From RGIG4140 sp045638265 (GTDB lineage Bacteria; Pseudomonadota; Alphaproteobacteria; CAAHEQ01; UBA3637), in contig JAZUBA010000077.1 in NCBI GenBank assembly GCA_045638265.1, forward strand, positions 76,131 to 140,130: a stretch of DNA of 64,000 nucleotides, in the 5' to 3' direction. The position numbers and the translations under genes were made by a program. The notes under the pieces are model-generated. The model made no database searches and had not been told where the DNA came from. It saw nothing but the letters and a program-made list of their open reading frames with translations. This document shows, piece after piece, positions 25,904 through 35,361 of this stretch. Position 1 is the first letter of the stretch, and each line of letters begins with the position of its first letter.

Positions 25904-27799
25904 TTAAAAATAACGGTTGAAATAAAGTTGGACTTCATTATCGGAATGATAGGATTGGTGTTTAAATTGATATTTAATCCCGATAGCAGTATTTTGTGAA
26001 GTGGCAAAATTAACAGTGTTTTTAAGTGTTAAATCTTGCAACATTTCATTATCTGAAAAATTCTTTTCAGCTTCAACTTGTGCTTGCCATCTTTCACCAG
26101 TGTATAATAATCCACCACTGATACCGAGTGCTAATCCATGTTTATGAGGCAAATGTCCGCCTCCATATCTATATGTGGTATTGACAAGACTATATAAATA
26201 AGTTTTATCAAATGGTTGAACGGTTAGTCCTGAACCGCCTTTAAAGGTAAACATCAGTTTTTCTTTATCTGTTTTGGGATTCCATTCTCGATTAATATAC
26301 ATGTCAACTTGGTAGGATAAGGGTTTAAACAAGTGATTGTAAGGTGATAAAGATGTAATTTTAACCAATCCTAATTTTTGTAAACGTATTGTGTTTTGTT
26401 GCGGACGATAACGAATAACTGAATCCAGAAAATTAATTTCAGCTCCATCTAAAAAACCTTGTGGTCGTTCTGTCAAAGAGTGATATGCAGAACGTAATCC
26501 TAAATCAATAAAAGCTTTACCACGTTGTGTTCCGAGCGCTGTTTGAAAACGCATTGAATGATGGCTGTTAATAACGGATTTGCCATTTATTTTGACTTCT
26601 GTTCCGCTTGTTTGAAGATTTGTTCTTTTTTTCAGAATGTTTAATGATTTTCGGCGATATGTTTTTAAATCTATTTGCTGTTTTACCCAGGCATATTGAA
26701 TATATTCATAACCGGTATCTAATACTTTTGCTTTACTTTCATCTGAGAGTTGTTCATAAAGTGAAAAATCTTCATTTTCGATATAGGCAATTAATGCATT
26801 TTTTTCGTTCCTTGACATTTGTTGATAACGATAAGCAATACGTCGTTGACGGGAAGGGCGATAATTGATGTCTTTGACCAAATTTGGTTGGTTATAAACA
26901 GCTTTTAATGTATCCAACGGAATGGTTTGAACAGGAAATTTTTGTGCAAGATTGAGATTAGGACGAACAGCATCTAAAACTTCCATTAATAAGTAAGAGC
27001 AGTTTTTTGTGAAAAAGTAGTAACGTGTTTGTGTTTGACCGACTTCCCATAAATGTGCGACAAAAAAGTCTTGTTCCGATGAGGACAAATCTAATTTGTA
27101 TTCCCAAATATCTCTGTTTTCAAGATTGTTGTATGTGTTAATAACGTTGTAATACGGTTTAACGGTAAAACCACCGTAATAACCTCCTGCTAAACCGTAT
27201 AATGCATATACCGGACCGATAGTGTTGGGGTCAACATTGGCACCGTAATTCATTCCATGTGCAACCAGTTGTGTTTTTCCTTCCGGAATATCTATTCGCA
27301 TTAATGTATGTCCAAATAGAGAAGATGGATTGTTCATATAAGCATCTGTATAGATAAGTGTTATGCCGGCAGGATTTAAATCTTTTTTAAATTCCGTATA
27401 GTCAATGCATTCAGGAAAAGGCGGTAGTTGAATGCCTTGTGATTTAAGATATGAGTAACGGGCAGGGAAGAAACATTTTTGTTTGGTATCATTTCCTTGA
27501 AAGAGTTGAATAGTTGCTTTTAGTTCATCAGTAGGACTTGTTTTCCCGTTTTTTGCTAAAAAGAAATTATCTGAATCAATGGAACTGATATATTTTCGGA
27601 AAGGTTTTGATTGATAATGTACAAGAGCAAGCCATTCTTTAGAATAAGCCAGTTGATTTAAATTAAATGAAGATTGTTTTGATACTTGGCAATAAGATGT
27701 CGTTTTAGGTTTTTCAGCAGAAATAACTGTTTTTGTAAAAAAGGCACAAAAAAAACAGAGAACCAAAAAAAATACAAATCTGATTCTCTGTTTTTTCAT
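25904..27799 (-). CDS. Exported DUF4105 (Lnb-like) protein with beta-rich C-terminus
   Basis: A 631-residue protein with an N-terminal signal sequence (about residues 1-28). The central domain (about 130-330) has ITLIYTDAYMNNPSSLFGHTLMRI, AHGMNYGANV and YFFTKNCSYLLMEVLD, the conserved His/Asn/Cys pattern of DUF4105, the periplasmic domain found at the N-terminus of Lnb-type proteins. The last 230 residues alternate aromatic and polar residues and end in LYFNRYF, typical of an outer-membrane barrel. It follows the DUF3015 gene by 7 bases; the two families commonly occur together. Role in the envelope is inferred, and the enzymatic activity is unknown. Confidence 0.82.
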   Translation of the reverse strand: MKKQRIRFVFFLVLCFFCAFFTKTVISAEKPKTTSYCQVSKQSSFNLNQLAYSKEWLALVHYQSKPFRKYISSIDSDNFFLAKNGKTSPTDELKATIQLFQGNDTKQKCFFPARYSYLKSQGIQLPPFPECIDYTEFKKDLNPAGITLIYTDAYMNNPSSLFGHTLMRIDIPEGKTQLVAHGMNYGANVDPNTIGPVYALYGLAGGYYGGFTVKPYYNVINTYNNLENRDIWEYKLDLSSSEQDFFVAHLWEVGQTQTRYYFFTKNCSYLLMEVLDAVRPNLNLAQKFPVQTIPLDTLKAVYNQPNLVKDINYRPSRQRRIAYRYQQMSRNEKNALIAYIENEDFSLYEQLSDESKAKVLDTGYEYIQYAWVKQQIDLKTYRRKSLNILKKRTNLQTSGTEVKINGKSVINSHHSMRFQTALGTQRGKAFIDLGLRSAYHSLTERPQGFLDGAEINFLDSVIRYRPQQNTIRLQKLGLVKITSLSPYNHLFKPLSYQVDMYINREWNPKTDKEKLMFTFKGGSGLTVQPFDKTYLYSLVNTTYRYGGGHLPHKHGLALGISGGLLYTGERWQAQVEAEKNFSDNEMLQDLTLKNTVNFATSQNTAIGIKYQFKHQSYHSDNEVQLYFNRYF

Positions 27800-27806
27800 G
27801 ATGATA

Positions 27807-28274
27807 TTAAGCTGCTTGAATATTTAAAAGTTGTAAAACTTCTTCGGCAACGGCCAAAACTTCAACGTTTTCTGAAGCAAAAATTTCGTTGAAATGTGTT
27901 TTTGAGATATGAGCAACTTGTTCAGCTGGAACGTTTAAAATGCCGGCAATTGTGTAAATTGTTTCACCTTCACCACGAGCAGCGTCAAAAGCAAATTGTT
28001 CCATATTGTTTTCTAAAAACGTTAAGAACATTTTTTGTGTTCCACCTGTAATACGGCCGTTTGGATCACAACCGGATGTGCCTGTTGAAATACCAAAAGT
28101 TTGTGTCCCAAAAAATCCATTTGTTGTAACAGCTAATACTTGTGGAATAAGTCCCGATTGACCACGCCAAGCCATACTACCTAAACCGCAACCTGTGCTG
28201 TCATGAGCTTGTGCTGTACCAGCAAAAATCATCATGCCAAAAGCTGCAACAGAAGCAAGAATAATTTTTTTCAT
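27807..28274 (-). CDS. Exported DUF3015 protein
   Basis: A 155-residue protein with signal peptide MKKIILASVAAFGMMIFAGT...AQA, then HDSTGCGLGSMAWRGQSGL and TFGISTGTSGCDPNG, the glycine-rich, two-cysteine start typical of DUF3015. Its C-terminal half is helical and acidic. I chose ATG 28274 (AAAGGA upstream) over an in-frame ATG at 28289 that would put five extra residues before the signal peptide. The promoter at 28310-28338 serves this gene and the DUF4105 gene. The function of the family is unknown; it is periplasmic by prediction. Confidence 0.85.
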   Translation of the reverse strand: MKKIILASVAAFGMMIFAGTAQAHDSTGCGLGSMAWRGQSGLIPQVLAVTTNGFFGTQTFGISTGTSGCDPNGRITGGTQKMFLTFLENNMEQFAFDAARGEGETIYTIAGILNVPAEQVAHISKTHFNEIFASENVEVLAVAEEVLQLLNIQAA

Positions 28275-28309
28275 AAACAATCCTTTCATAAAATTTTAAT
28301 AACAACAAT

Positions 28310-28338
28310 AGCATAAAATAAAGATTTTAAAAAATCAA
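28310..28338 (-). promoter_or_regulatory. Promoter of the DUF3015-DUF4105 operon
   Basis: Minus strand TTGATT, 17 bases, TATGCT, 36 bases before the start codon at 28274. Confidence 0.6.
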
Positions 28339-28463
28339 CATATTTTTATATGTGAGGGAGTTTTTTTGTACAATAGGATATTTTGGATGATGATTATATA
28401 AGTAATAAATAAATTTTGGAAATTCTAGCAAATATCATAAGATGGTGTTGCTTGTTTTTCTAT

Positions 28464-28494
28464 AAAAAATCGGAGCAGAAATTCTACTCCGATT
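28464..28494 (-). terminator. Terminator after the 952-residue unknown gene
   Basis: On the minus strand a 13-bp stem with one mismatch (AATCGGAG arms) around a 1-to-3-base loop, followed by a run of U. It lies 18 bases after the stop codon. Confidence 0.85.
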
Positions 28495-28512
28495 CTTTTT
28501 GCTTTATAACAA

Positions 28513-31371
28513 TTAACGAGAATGAATCGTTGTAATTGTTGTCGTTGAGCTATCTATAGCACCAGTATCAACGCTTGTTCCGGAATTGGACAATGTTGAG
28601 TTTGTTGTCGTATCACTGGATGCACCAGCATTTTCACTTCCTGTGCCTGCAGATTGTGCGGCTTCAAGTTCAGCAATTTGGCCTTTTAATCCGGAAACTT
28701 CTGATTGTAAAGAAGATACTTCCTGATTGGCTTTCTTTGTTTTCTTTTTCTGGTTACGAATTAAGAAGTAAGCTCCGACAGCAACGCCAATAGCTGCTAA
28801 TGCACCAAGCATCCATTGCCAGTTGCGTTCTAAAAAGCTTAAATTTTCAGCTTGTGCAACGCCTGCCGGAATGGTATTTCCTGAAGCTTCAACGCCTGAA
28901 TCGGTTTGTGTACCCGGTTGTCCAGCACCAGCTCCGCCAGCACCACCGCCAGCACCACCACTGTAACCACCGCCAGCACCACCACGGCCACCTGTTGTAC
29001 TTGTGCTGGAACGACCGCCTTGTGTATTAGCATTTTTTAGCTGATCTAAATATTTTAATCCTTGCGTAAAAGGTTTGATTGCATTTTCATCATTAGAATG
29101 GTGTTTAATATATCTACCAGTAAGCTCTCTATATTCCTTTTCTTCTTCTGGAGTTAAAGCATTTCCTTTTTTCTGTTGATGAAGCTGCAGTTTTATATGT
29201 AATTTTTCTAATTTCTGTTCTTCCTCTTGGGTTAATGGTTTTGTTTCTGTTCCTTCATTTTGATTGTCAGCATCTTTCTTTTCAGGATTTAATTGTTTAT
29301 AAAACAATTTGCAACTTTCTAATTGTTGTTTTTCTGCATCAGACAAATCAGTGCCTTTTTCTTCTAATGCTTTGATTTGTTTATCTAAAAGCTGACTTAA
29401 TGCCGTTTTTTCATCAGAATTTAATTCAATCTGATTACTATATTTAGTTCCAAGTTCAATAAACCGTTTTGTTTCTTCTTCTGTTAAACCAGGTAATGTT
29501 TGTTCTTCAGGTTGCGGCTCCGGTTGCGGCTCCGGTTGTGGTTCCGGTTGTGGTTCCGGTTCACGATCTCTTGTTTTTTCAGCGTTAAGATCAGCTAATT
29601 GTGTTGTGAGTAATTCAATGCCATTTTTATCATTCGGATTATGTTGTTTTAAAAAGGCTAATTGATGTTCAATCAATTCACGGAATTCTTGTTTTTCTTC
29701 ATCAGAAAGTTGTTCTCCGTTTTTGATTCTGCCTTCTAACTCCTTTAAGCGTTCCATTTTTTCTTTGCTCAACGGATCAATGACAGTTTCTTCAGTATTT
29801 GTATCTTTTTCAGTATCATCAGTACCATTTGAATTGTCATTTTCATTTTCATTTCCGTTTGTATTGGTATTTATCGCTTCCAAACGATTATATTCATTTT
29901 GGAGCGCTGTATAATACTCAGCATTAGCTGTATCTCTAACCATTTGGTTCAATGTTGAGACAAAATCACCATTTTCATCATTTAATTTTAATTCGCCTGT
30001 TTTTTCTAAATAAGCAGCATAGTTATAATCATTTTCTTTAATACCTTGAAGTACTTTTAATTTTTCAGGATCTTTTGTATGTTCAATTGCCCAATCAAGA
30101 TAACGTTTTTTATCTTCTTTTGAAAAAGTATCTTCTTTTACTTCAATATTAGGTAATTCTTTTAATTGTTGAATTAATTGGTTGCCATCACCATCTTCAC
30201 TCAAATCATCTTCATCAAATTTATCCATTGATCCGCTAATTGCCATATAAGTACCTAGAGCCATACCAGCAGCAGGAAGTTTCATTTTGCTCAATCTTGA
30301 TACCACTTTTGATAATCTGCTTGGATTACGACCAATTTTTGTTGCTACATCATCAAGATGTTTAATTAATTCAATTTCACCTTTAAGTGCAGGATTAATA
30401 GCACGGCTTGTTGTTACATATCCTTTGGCATTAATAATGTGGTCTAATTCTTGTACCCCACGGGCAACATCGTCAAGTTTTCCAAGAGCTTGGTATGGTT
30501 TATATATTTTGATAATGTCTTTATTTAATGCCGTTAAGTGTTTTTGTGCACTTTGTACGTTTTTACCAATATTTCCTATTGCTTCACTACTGGCATCAAA
30601 ACCAGCAGCTGCAGCTTTTTGTTGAAATACAGAAGGATCAAATTTGTATGGGTTTTTAACAATGTCATCTACGTATTTTTGCAAATCTTCCGGTAAATCT
30701 TTTGCCAATGTTTTCAGTTGTTCAAGAGATTTTACGACTTCATCACAATGAGTAAGTGTTGTTTTTAATCCCCCTTTTGTAGTTGCATAACTTTTAACTG
30801 CCGCAACTTTTTTAGTGATATCATCTCCGGCTTGTTCCATTGTCCGTACAAATGTTTTTGTTATATCATCTAATCCGTTAACTGCTTTTTCTACTTCCGG
30901 AACAACACTTTTTTCTAAATATTTATTAAGATCACTCCGTGCTGAAGAAAGAGCTTTTCTGGCGGCACGTCTTTGACTTCTTGAAGTGGCAGAATTTAAA
31001 TTTGCTTCTGCTGTTTTATAAGCTTGATTTTTTGTTTTTAATTCTTCTAATACTTTGGCATCAAATGTTTTGTTTGCAACTAGATCATCAGCGTGCTTGA
31101 TAACATCATCAGTTAATTGTACACGTGCCGTTACACATGCTTCGCGTGCGTTTGCCCATCTTCTCCAAGCTGCGTAACCACTAACACCTGCAATTAATGT
31201 GCCTCCTAGTTGTCCATTAAGTATCCCCGTTGATTCTTGTGCAGAAATAATGTCTTCAGATTTTGATTGAAGTGTCCCTGCCATAGCGGCAATTCTTCCT
31301 CTAATTTTATTTTCATCTACATTTATTTCTTGAATTTCTTTATTATTGGTATTTGGTTGAATATCTGTCAT
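28513..31371 (-). CDS. Large unknown protein with repeats and C-terminal membrane helix
   Basis: A 952-residue protein that I do not recognise. It is lysine/glutamate-rich and helical in residues 1-420, with a hydrophobic stretch near residue 370 (LPAAGMALGTYMAIS). An acidic linker leads to EKMERLKELEGRIKNGEQLS, a helix-turn unit that recurs three more times in diverged form (ETKRFIELGTKY, KLEKLHIKLQLH). Between the copies lies a Pro-Glu-Pro-Gln tandem repeat (about residues 604-620). A glycine-rich stretch and one membrane helix (WMLGALAAIGVAVGAYFLI) sit near the C-terminus, then a basic stop-transfer and a Ser/Thr tail. ATG 31371 follows GAGGAGG. It is downstream of, and probably co-transcribed with, the 691-residue gene. 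Confidence 0.75.
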   Translation of the reverse strand: MTDIQPNTNNKEIQEINVDENKIRGRIAAMAGTLQSKSEDIISAQESTGILNGQLGGTLIAGVSGYAAWRRWANAREACVTARVQLTDDVIKHADDLVANKTFDAKVLEELKTKNQAYKTAEANLNSATSRSQRRAARKALSSARSDLNKYLEKSVVPEVEKAVNGLDDITKTFVRTMEQAGDDITKKVAAVKSYATTKGGLKTTLTHCDEVVKSLEQLKTLAKDLPEDLQKYVDDIVKNPYKFDPSVFQQKAAAAGFDASSEAIGNIGKNVQSAQKHLTALNKDIIKIYKPYQALGKLDDVARGVQELDHIINAKGYVTTSRAINPALKGEIELIKHLDDVATKIGRNPSRLSKVVSRLSKMKLPAAGMALGTYMAISGSMDKFDEDDLSEDGDGNQLIQQLKELPNIEVKEDTFSKEDKKRYLDWAIEHTKDPEKLKVLQGIKENDYNYAAYLEKTGELKLNDENGDFVSTLNQMVRDTANAEYYTALQNEYNRLEAINTNTNGNENENDNSNGTDDTEKDTNTEETVIDPLSKEKMERLKELEGRIKNGEQLSDEEKQEFRELIEHQLAFLKQHNPNDKNGIELLTTQLADLNAEKTRDREPEPQPEPQPEPQPEPQPEEQTLPGLTEEETKRFIELGTKYSNQIELNSDEKTALSQLLDKQIKALEEKGTDLSDAEKQQLESCKLFYKQLNPEKKDADNQNEGTETKPLTQEEEQKLEKLHIKLQLHQQKKGNALTPEEEKEYRELTGRYIKHHSNDENAIKPFTQGLKYLDQLKNANTQGGRSSTSTTGGRGGAGGGYSGGAGGGAGGAGAGQPGTQTDSGVEASGNTIPAGVAQAENLSFLERNWQWMLGALAAIGVAVGAYFLIRNQKKKTKKANQEVSSLQSEVSGLKGQIAELEAAQSAGTGSENAGASSDTTTNSTLSNSGTSVDTGAIDSSTTTITTIHSR
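29510..29562. repeat. 12-bp tandem repeats encoding Pro-Glu-Pro-Gln
   Basis: About four copies of a 12-base unit (CGGTTGYGGYTC in plus-strand form), in frame inside the 952-residue gene. The first two copies carry C where the later ones carry T at two positions. Slippage would change length by four residues without a frameshift. Confidence 0.8.
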
Positions 31372-31408
31372 TTTTTCCTCCTCAGATTACTATTTTATTT
31401 TGAAACGG

Positions 31409-33484
31409 TTATTTTGTATGCTTTTGTGAATTATACTGATTATATGAATTGTTGTCAACTGTTTCTTGTTGTGTCAGATTTTTTTCTGCTGAATGGCTTA
31501 ATGTAGCATTCGTTGTTTGCTTTTCTGGCTGTGGTAATTCCGCTTTAGATGCCGTATTATTTTCCTCATTGACAATAGGTCGACCAGCTTGGCGCCATTT
31601 TAAGACCAATTCTGTTCGCATATTGGCTTCATATTCGGTAGCAAATTGAGCAGATAAGGCGGTTTCAACATCTTCTAACATTTTTTGTTCTGTGGTGTTG
31701 AATTTTTGAGCGTTTTTCTTAATAGCAACAAAACGAGAATCCCCTTTAAGTGCTTTTTCTACTTCGCTTCCTACATAAGCATGTGTAAAATAATTTCCTG
31801 TTTCAGCAGCACGACAACACATAACAAATCGTGAGTATTCTTGTTCAATTTCAGTAATTTCAGGATCTTCAGGATCTTCTTTTTTTAATTGGATAGCTCT
31901 TTGACGTTCTCCTTCCCAAAAATCTTTTAATTCTTGCTTTTCTTTTTCCGAAAATGTTGGCCATTCTTGTGCTTCATTGATAATATCCATCAACGCTCCG
32001 GTGTTTACATCTCCGTTTTTCCAAGCCCAAGTAACAGCATGTCGAAAATCTTCGTCTGAAATTGATTTGAGACGATTTTTATTCTTCTTAATGCTTTTTT
32101 GTGCATCTTTAACAATACGGTACCCTTCCTCAATAACATGACTGTTTTTAATCTCCGTAGCCCAAGAAAAATCTACTTTATCAGCAATATATTTAATCAT
32201 TTTATCTTGTTCTTCAATCGTTGATATATTAGCAACCCAAAGTCCTCCTCCAATTGCAAGCCCATAACCCGGTATAAAAAACGAACTGTCTATCAGTGCT
32301 TGTTTTCCAACTTCATAAGTTGTATAAATCGCTTGATGGTCTGAAACCATACGATTAGATAAACTTCTCAATGTTCCGCTTGTTTGGGAAATCATATCTA
32401 AATAGGCGTGCGGATTTAATGAAACATAATCTTTTTTTGACGGTTTTAAATTTTCAATTTCTTGCGGGTGTTCTTTTTTGTATGTATTATATTCATTAAC
32501 ACAATTTGAAATGTATGTATATAGTTGCTCAGCTTTGTTTAAATCATATAATGCCGGTTGAACAAGTGATTTAATATTTTTAAAATCAATTCCGCTTGAA
32601 ATAATATTGTTTATGCTAACATTTTTTTTCACGGCAAGTTGTCGTAAATATTCAATCGTTCCTTGTTCCCAACAAGCAGCTTCTTGATATTTTTGTTCTT
32701 TGTTTGCTTTGTTTTCAAAATATTTGCAAATGTAGGGCCATTCGGGAGAAGATGTGATTGCGTATAATGCATCATTTAATGTTTCTGTATAGCCGTTTGC
32801 TTGATGTGCATAAGTGCGAATATATTGAAAAGATAAATTATCTACCCAATGTTCTCTGCCATCTTTGGTTGCATATGCACCATCATTTTTATGATCTTTA
32901 TAATATTGAACGCCATTTGTAATTTGCTGACGAAAATATTCTGTCTGTGGTGTGATTTTTGGCAAATTATTGCCTTGTACCATTTGAAACGCAATGCTTT
33001 GCATCATTTCATAGCGCCCATCAATAATGGGGTTTGTTTTTTCGTGTGTCCATATAATTTGTTTTTTGTCCTCATTGTTATCTGGATTATTGGGAAAAAT
33101 AGAATGAAAATAAGAGTCAATAAAACCCATTTTTTTCCCAAATTCACTATAACTGTTAGATTGTTCCAAGTGGTATTTTTCATTACGCATTTCTCTTTTG
33201 TCAGAAATGCTGTTTTCTGATTCTAATAAAGCATCAAGTTCAGCTAATCGGGCTTTTTTAAATTGCTCAAAAGTGTTTTGGATAAACATTTCTTGATATT
33301 GCTGTCTCTTACCCATGGCGATTCGCATACCACCGATACGGTCATCTTTCCAAGCCGGATAAAAATCATCACTCCAAAAATTATCTTCTTTGTCATTGAT
33401 GAAATATTGAATTTTGTTTTCGTATTCATCACATAACGCTTGATTGGACGGGGTATGAATTAATCTGTATTTTCCCAAACTCAT
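31409..33484 (-). CDS. Large unknown cytoplasmic-looking protein
   Basis: A 691-residue protein that I do not recognise. It lacks a signal peptide; it is charged, mostly helical, and has one moderately hydrophobic glycine-rich segment near residue 400 (FFIPGYGLAIGGGLWVANIS), which could be a membrane-inserting hairpin. The N-terminus reads MSLGKYRLIHTPSNQALCDE and the C-terminal 60 residues are Asn/Gln/Thr-rich and likely disordered. ATG 33484 follows TAGGGAG. The 952-residue unknown gene starts 37 bases downstream, and a promoter is seen at 33525-33553, so the two form an operon of unknown role. A secreted-effector or envelope function would be speculation. Confidence 0.72.
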   Translation of the reverse strand: MSLGKYRLIHTPSNQALCDEYENKIQYFINDKEDNFWSDDFYPAWKDDRIGGMRIAMGKRQQYQEMFIQNTFEQFKKARLAELDALLESENSISDKREMRNEKYHLEQSNSYSEFGKKMGFIDSYFHSIFPNNPDNNEDKKQIIWTHEKTNPIIDGRYEMMQSIAFQMVQGNNLPKITPQTEYFRQQITNGVQYYKDHKNDGAYATKDGREHWVDNLSFQYIRTYAHQANGYTETLNDALYAITSSPEWPYICKYFENKANKEQKYQEAACWEQGTIEYLRQLAVKKNVSINNIISSGIDFKNIKSLVQPALYDLNKAEQLYTYISNCVNEYNTYKKEHPQEIENLKPSKKDYVSLNPHAYLDMISQTSGTLRSLSNRMVSDHQAIYTTYEVGKQALIDSSFFIPGYGLAIGGGLWVANISTIEEQDKMIKYIADKVDFSWATEIKNSHVIEEGYRIVKDAQKSIKKNKNRLKSISDEDFRHAVTWAWKNGDVNTGALMDIINEAQEWPTFSEKEKQELKDFWEGERQRAIQLKKEDPEDPEITEIEQEYSRFVMCCRAAETGNYFTHAYVGSEVEKALKGDSRFVAIKKNAQKFNTTEQKMLEDVETALSAQFATEYEANMRTELVLKWRQAGRPIVNEENNTASKAELPQPEKQTTNATLSHSAEKNLTQQETVDNNSYNQYNSQKHTK

Positions 33485-33524
33485 TGTTTTCTCCCTAGTG
33501 CTTGAATGTTTTTATTTTTAATTT

Positions 33525-33553
33525 ATTCTATCATACTTTTTTGTTCTAATCAA
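33525..33553 (-). promoter_or_regulatory. Promoter of the two-gene unknown operon
   Basis: Minus strand TTGATT, 17 bases, TAGAAT, 41 bases before the start codon at 33484. Confidence 0.55.
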
Positions 33554-33725
33554 TCATTTTTTTTGATTTTTTGTGTTTTTTTTATCTTTTAATGTGTAAA
33601 AATTGTTTTTATCTACTTGATAAGTATTTTTAACTTGTGAAATGATAAAATTCATAAATAACTTGCACGATGGCGGATTATGTGATATGTTTATATTAAA
33701 TTGTCATGTAAAAAGGAAAATATCA

Positions 33726-34787
33726 ATGAATATCAAAGTGTTAAATGTTATGTTGAGTAAGGGAAAAGGTGGCTTGGAAACTGTTTTTTTGGCACATACG
33801 GAATTATTTAAAAATTCAGGCAATCAATCTGTTGCATTATGCCATGAAAAAACACCTTATTTGCAACATTTAATGGATTTGAATATTCCGACATATACAA
33901 CAACGGCATCTCGCTGGAATCCATTTGTTTGGTTGAAGATTATACAAACAATTAAAGTTGTTCGTCCGGATATAATTTGTTTGCATGGTAATAGGGCAGT
34001 TTATTTTTTTACGTCTAGATTGTTGAAATTATTTATACGTCCATTTCCGAAATTAATGGCAACAACGCACAATAATCGTAATAAATTGTTTCATAGATTA
34101 GATGGTATTTTTGTTATTAGCGAGCCGTTAAAAGAAGGATTGATTAATCAATTTCATATTCCGGTTGAGAAAATTTTTAAATGTCCTAATGCAGTTCCTG
34201 TACCTTCACAAGAAACGAAATATGAAATTCATAATCCTGTTAGATTTGGTTTTTGTGGACGATTGGAAAATGTAAAGGGTTGCGATGTTTTATTAAATGC
34301 TTGTGTTCAGTTAAAAGATAAACATTTGCCGTTTGAATTAATTATTGCCGGAGATGGTTCACTTGCCGAAACGTACAAACAATTTGTTCGGGATAATAAT
34401 TTGTCGGATGTTGTTAAATTTGTCGGGTGGATTGAAGACAAGGCTTCATTTTTTAATTCAATAGATGTTTTATGTATGCCATCTCGTTCAGAAGGTCAAC
34501 CTTTAAGTTTGTTGGAGGCTTTGTCTTATAAAAAAGCTGTTATTGTAAGTTCGTGTGCCGGTATGGTTGAAGTTGTTAATCGTAATAAAGCGGGTTGTTG
34601 TTTTGAAATTGAAAACACAGCGGAATTGGCAGAAAAAATGGCTGATTTAATCAAAAATCCGAAAAGTTGTTATGAATTTTCCAAACAAGCTTATCAATCA
34701 TATTTAGATTTATATACACCTAAGAAACAGGAAGAAAATTTACTTCGGGGTATTTATACTGTCTGCCAAAAAAGTGCCAATAAATAA
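33726..34787 (+). CDS. Family 4 glycosyltransferase
   Basis: A 353-residue GT-B-fold glycosyltransferase. The N-terminal domain begins MNIKVLNVMLSKGKGGLETVF, with the glycine-rich acceptor-side loop, and the C-terminal domain shows GFCGRLENVKGCDVLLNA, LIIAGDGSL, VVKFVGWIED and MPSRSEGQPLSLLEAL, the last being the GT4 E(x7)E nucleotide-sugar motif. It probably acts on a lipid-linked or LPS-type glycan, but the sugar is unknown. The frame is open from 33642, but only ATG 33726 has a ribosome site (AAGGAAAA), so I start there. It stands alone, divergent from the unknown operon. Confidence 0.85.
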   Translation: MNIKVLNVMLSKGKGGLETVFLAHTELFKNSGNQSVALCHEKTPYLQHLMDLNIPTYTTTASRWNPFVWLKIIQTIKVVRPDIICLHGNRAVYFFTSRLLKLFIRPFPKLMATTHNNRNKLFHRLDGIFVISEPLKEGLINQFHIPVEKIFKCPNAVPVPSQETKYEIHNPVRFGFCGRLENVKGCDVLLNACVQLKDKHLPFELIIAGDGSLAETYKQFVRDNNLSDVVKFVGWIEDKASFFNSIDVLCMPSRSEGQPLSLLEALSYKKAVIVSSCAGMVEVVNRNKAGCCFEIENTAELAEKMADLIKNPKSCYEFSKQAYQSYLDLYTPKKQEENLLRGIYTVCQKSANK

Positions 34788-34811
34788 ATGCTTGTTAAGT
34801 TGAAAAATAAG

Positions 34812-34840
34812 TTGACAAACAAACTCCTTTAAGATATACT
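34812..34840 (+). promoter_or_regulatory. Strong sigma-70 promoter
   Basis: TTGACA, 17 bases, TATACT. Consensus -35, near-consensus -10, ideal spacing, 25 bases before the ATG at 34866 with GAAGGAG between. Confidence 0.82.
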
Positions 34841-34865
34841 ATATAAAAAGAGAAGGAGTGATGCA

Positions 34866-35258
34866 ATGAATACAAAGAAAATATTATTATCTTTAGGCGC
34901 CTTGGCTGCTGCCGGTATGGGAATTAGTTTTTGCTCTCAAAAAACGGAAAAGTCAATTCATCCGGAAGGAGATGAACAATTTTTAACAGCAACATTGATT
35001 AATCCGCCTCATGACAGATGTAAAATTTTGGGCAAAGATTTATTCACATATTTGTATTTAGATACAGATGGTAACAGAACTACCTATGAATATGTTGCGG
35101 CAGATGTTCGTGATATTACATATGGAAATTGGAAACCCGCTATGGAATACAAGGATGCTATAGAATCATTAGACGTTGGTGAAAGACGTTCGCTAAATCA
35201 ATGGAAAAAGGTTGCTCCTAATATTGTTAAAGCAAAATTCTGGAAGGCCAGAGATTAA
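34866..35258 (+). CDS. Small exported protein of unknown function
   Basis: A 130-residue protein with a hydrophobic N-terminus (KKILLSLGALAAAGMGISFC) that could be a signal peptide, with Cys23 in a weak lipobox context (ISFC). The mature part contains DRCKILGKDLFTYLYLDTDGNRTTYEYVAADV and ends in a basic tail. I do not recognise it. It has a strong promoter, a strong ribosome site (GAAGGAG) and a terminator directly after, so it is a self-contained, probably well expressed unit. Confidence 0.72.
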   Translation: MNTKKILLSLGALAAAGMGISFCSQKTEKSIHPEGDEQFLTATLINPPHDRCKILGKDLFTYLYLDTDGNRTTYEYVAADVRDITYGNWKPAMEYKDAIESLDVGERRSLNQWKKVAPNIVKAKFWKARD

Positions 35259-35278
35259 CGAATATTTTAATCGTATGA

Positions 35279-35313
35279 CAAAACCGGTATTTATTAGAAT
35301 ATCGGTTTTTTTG
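35279..35313 (+). terminator. Terminator of the small exported protein gene
   Basis: AAAACCGGTAT, loop, ATATCGGTTTT followed by T-run. Confidence 0.8.
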
Positions 35314-35320
35314 TAAAAGA

Positions 35321-35351
35321 AAACCCCGTATAACTACGGGGTATCTTTTTT
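35321..35351. terminator. Terminator of ppiD (bidirectional)
   Basis: ACCCCGTA, loop TAAC, TACGGGGT, flanked by A-rich and T-rich tracts on both sides. It lies 11 bases after the ppiD stop codon on the minus strand and can also back up the preceding terminator. Confidence 0.82.
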
Positions 35352-35361
35352 GAACAAATAT

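Noticed and set aside
29510..29562. Short tandem repeat as phase-variation switch
   Set aside because: The unit is 12 bases, so copy-number change keeps the frame; it cannot turn the gene off.
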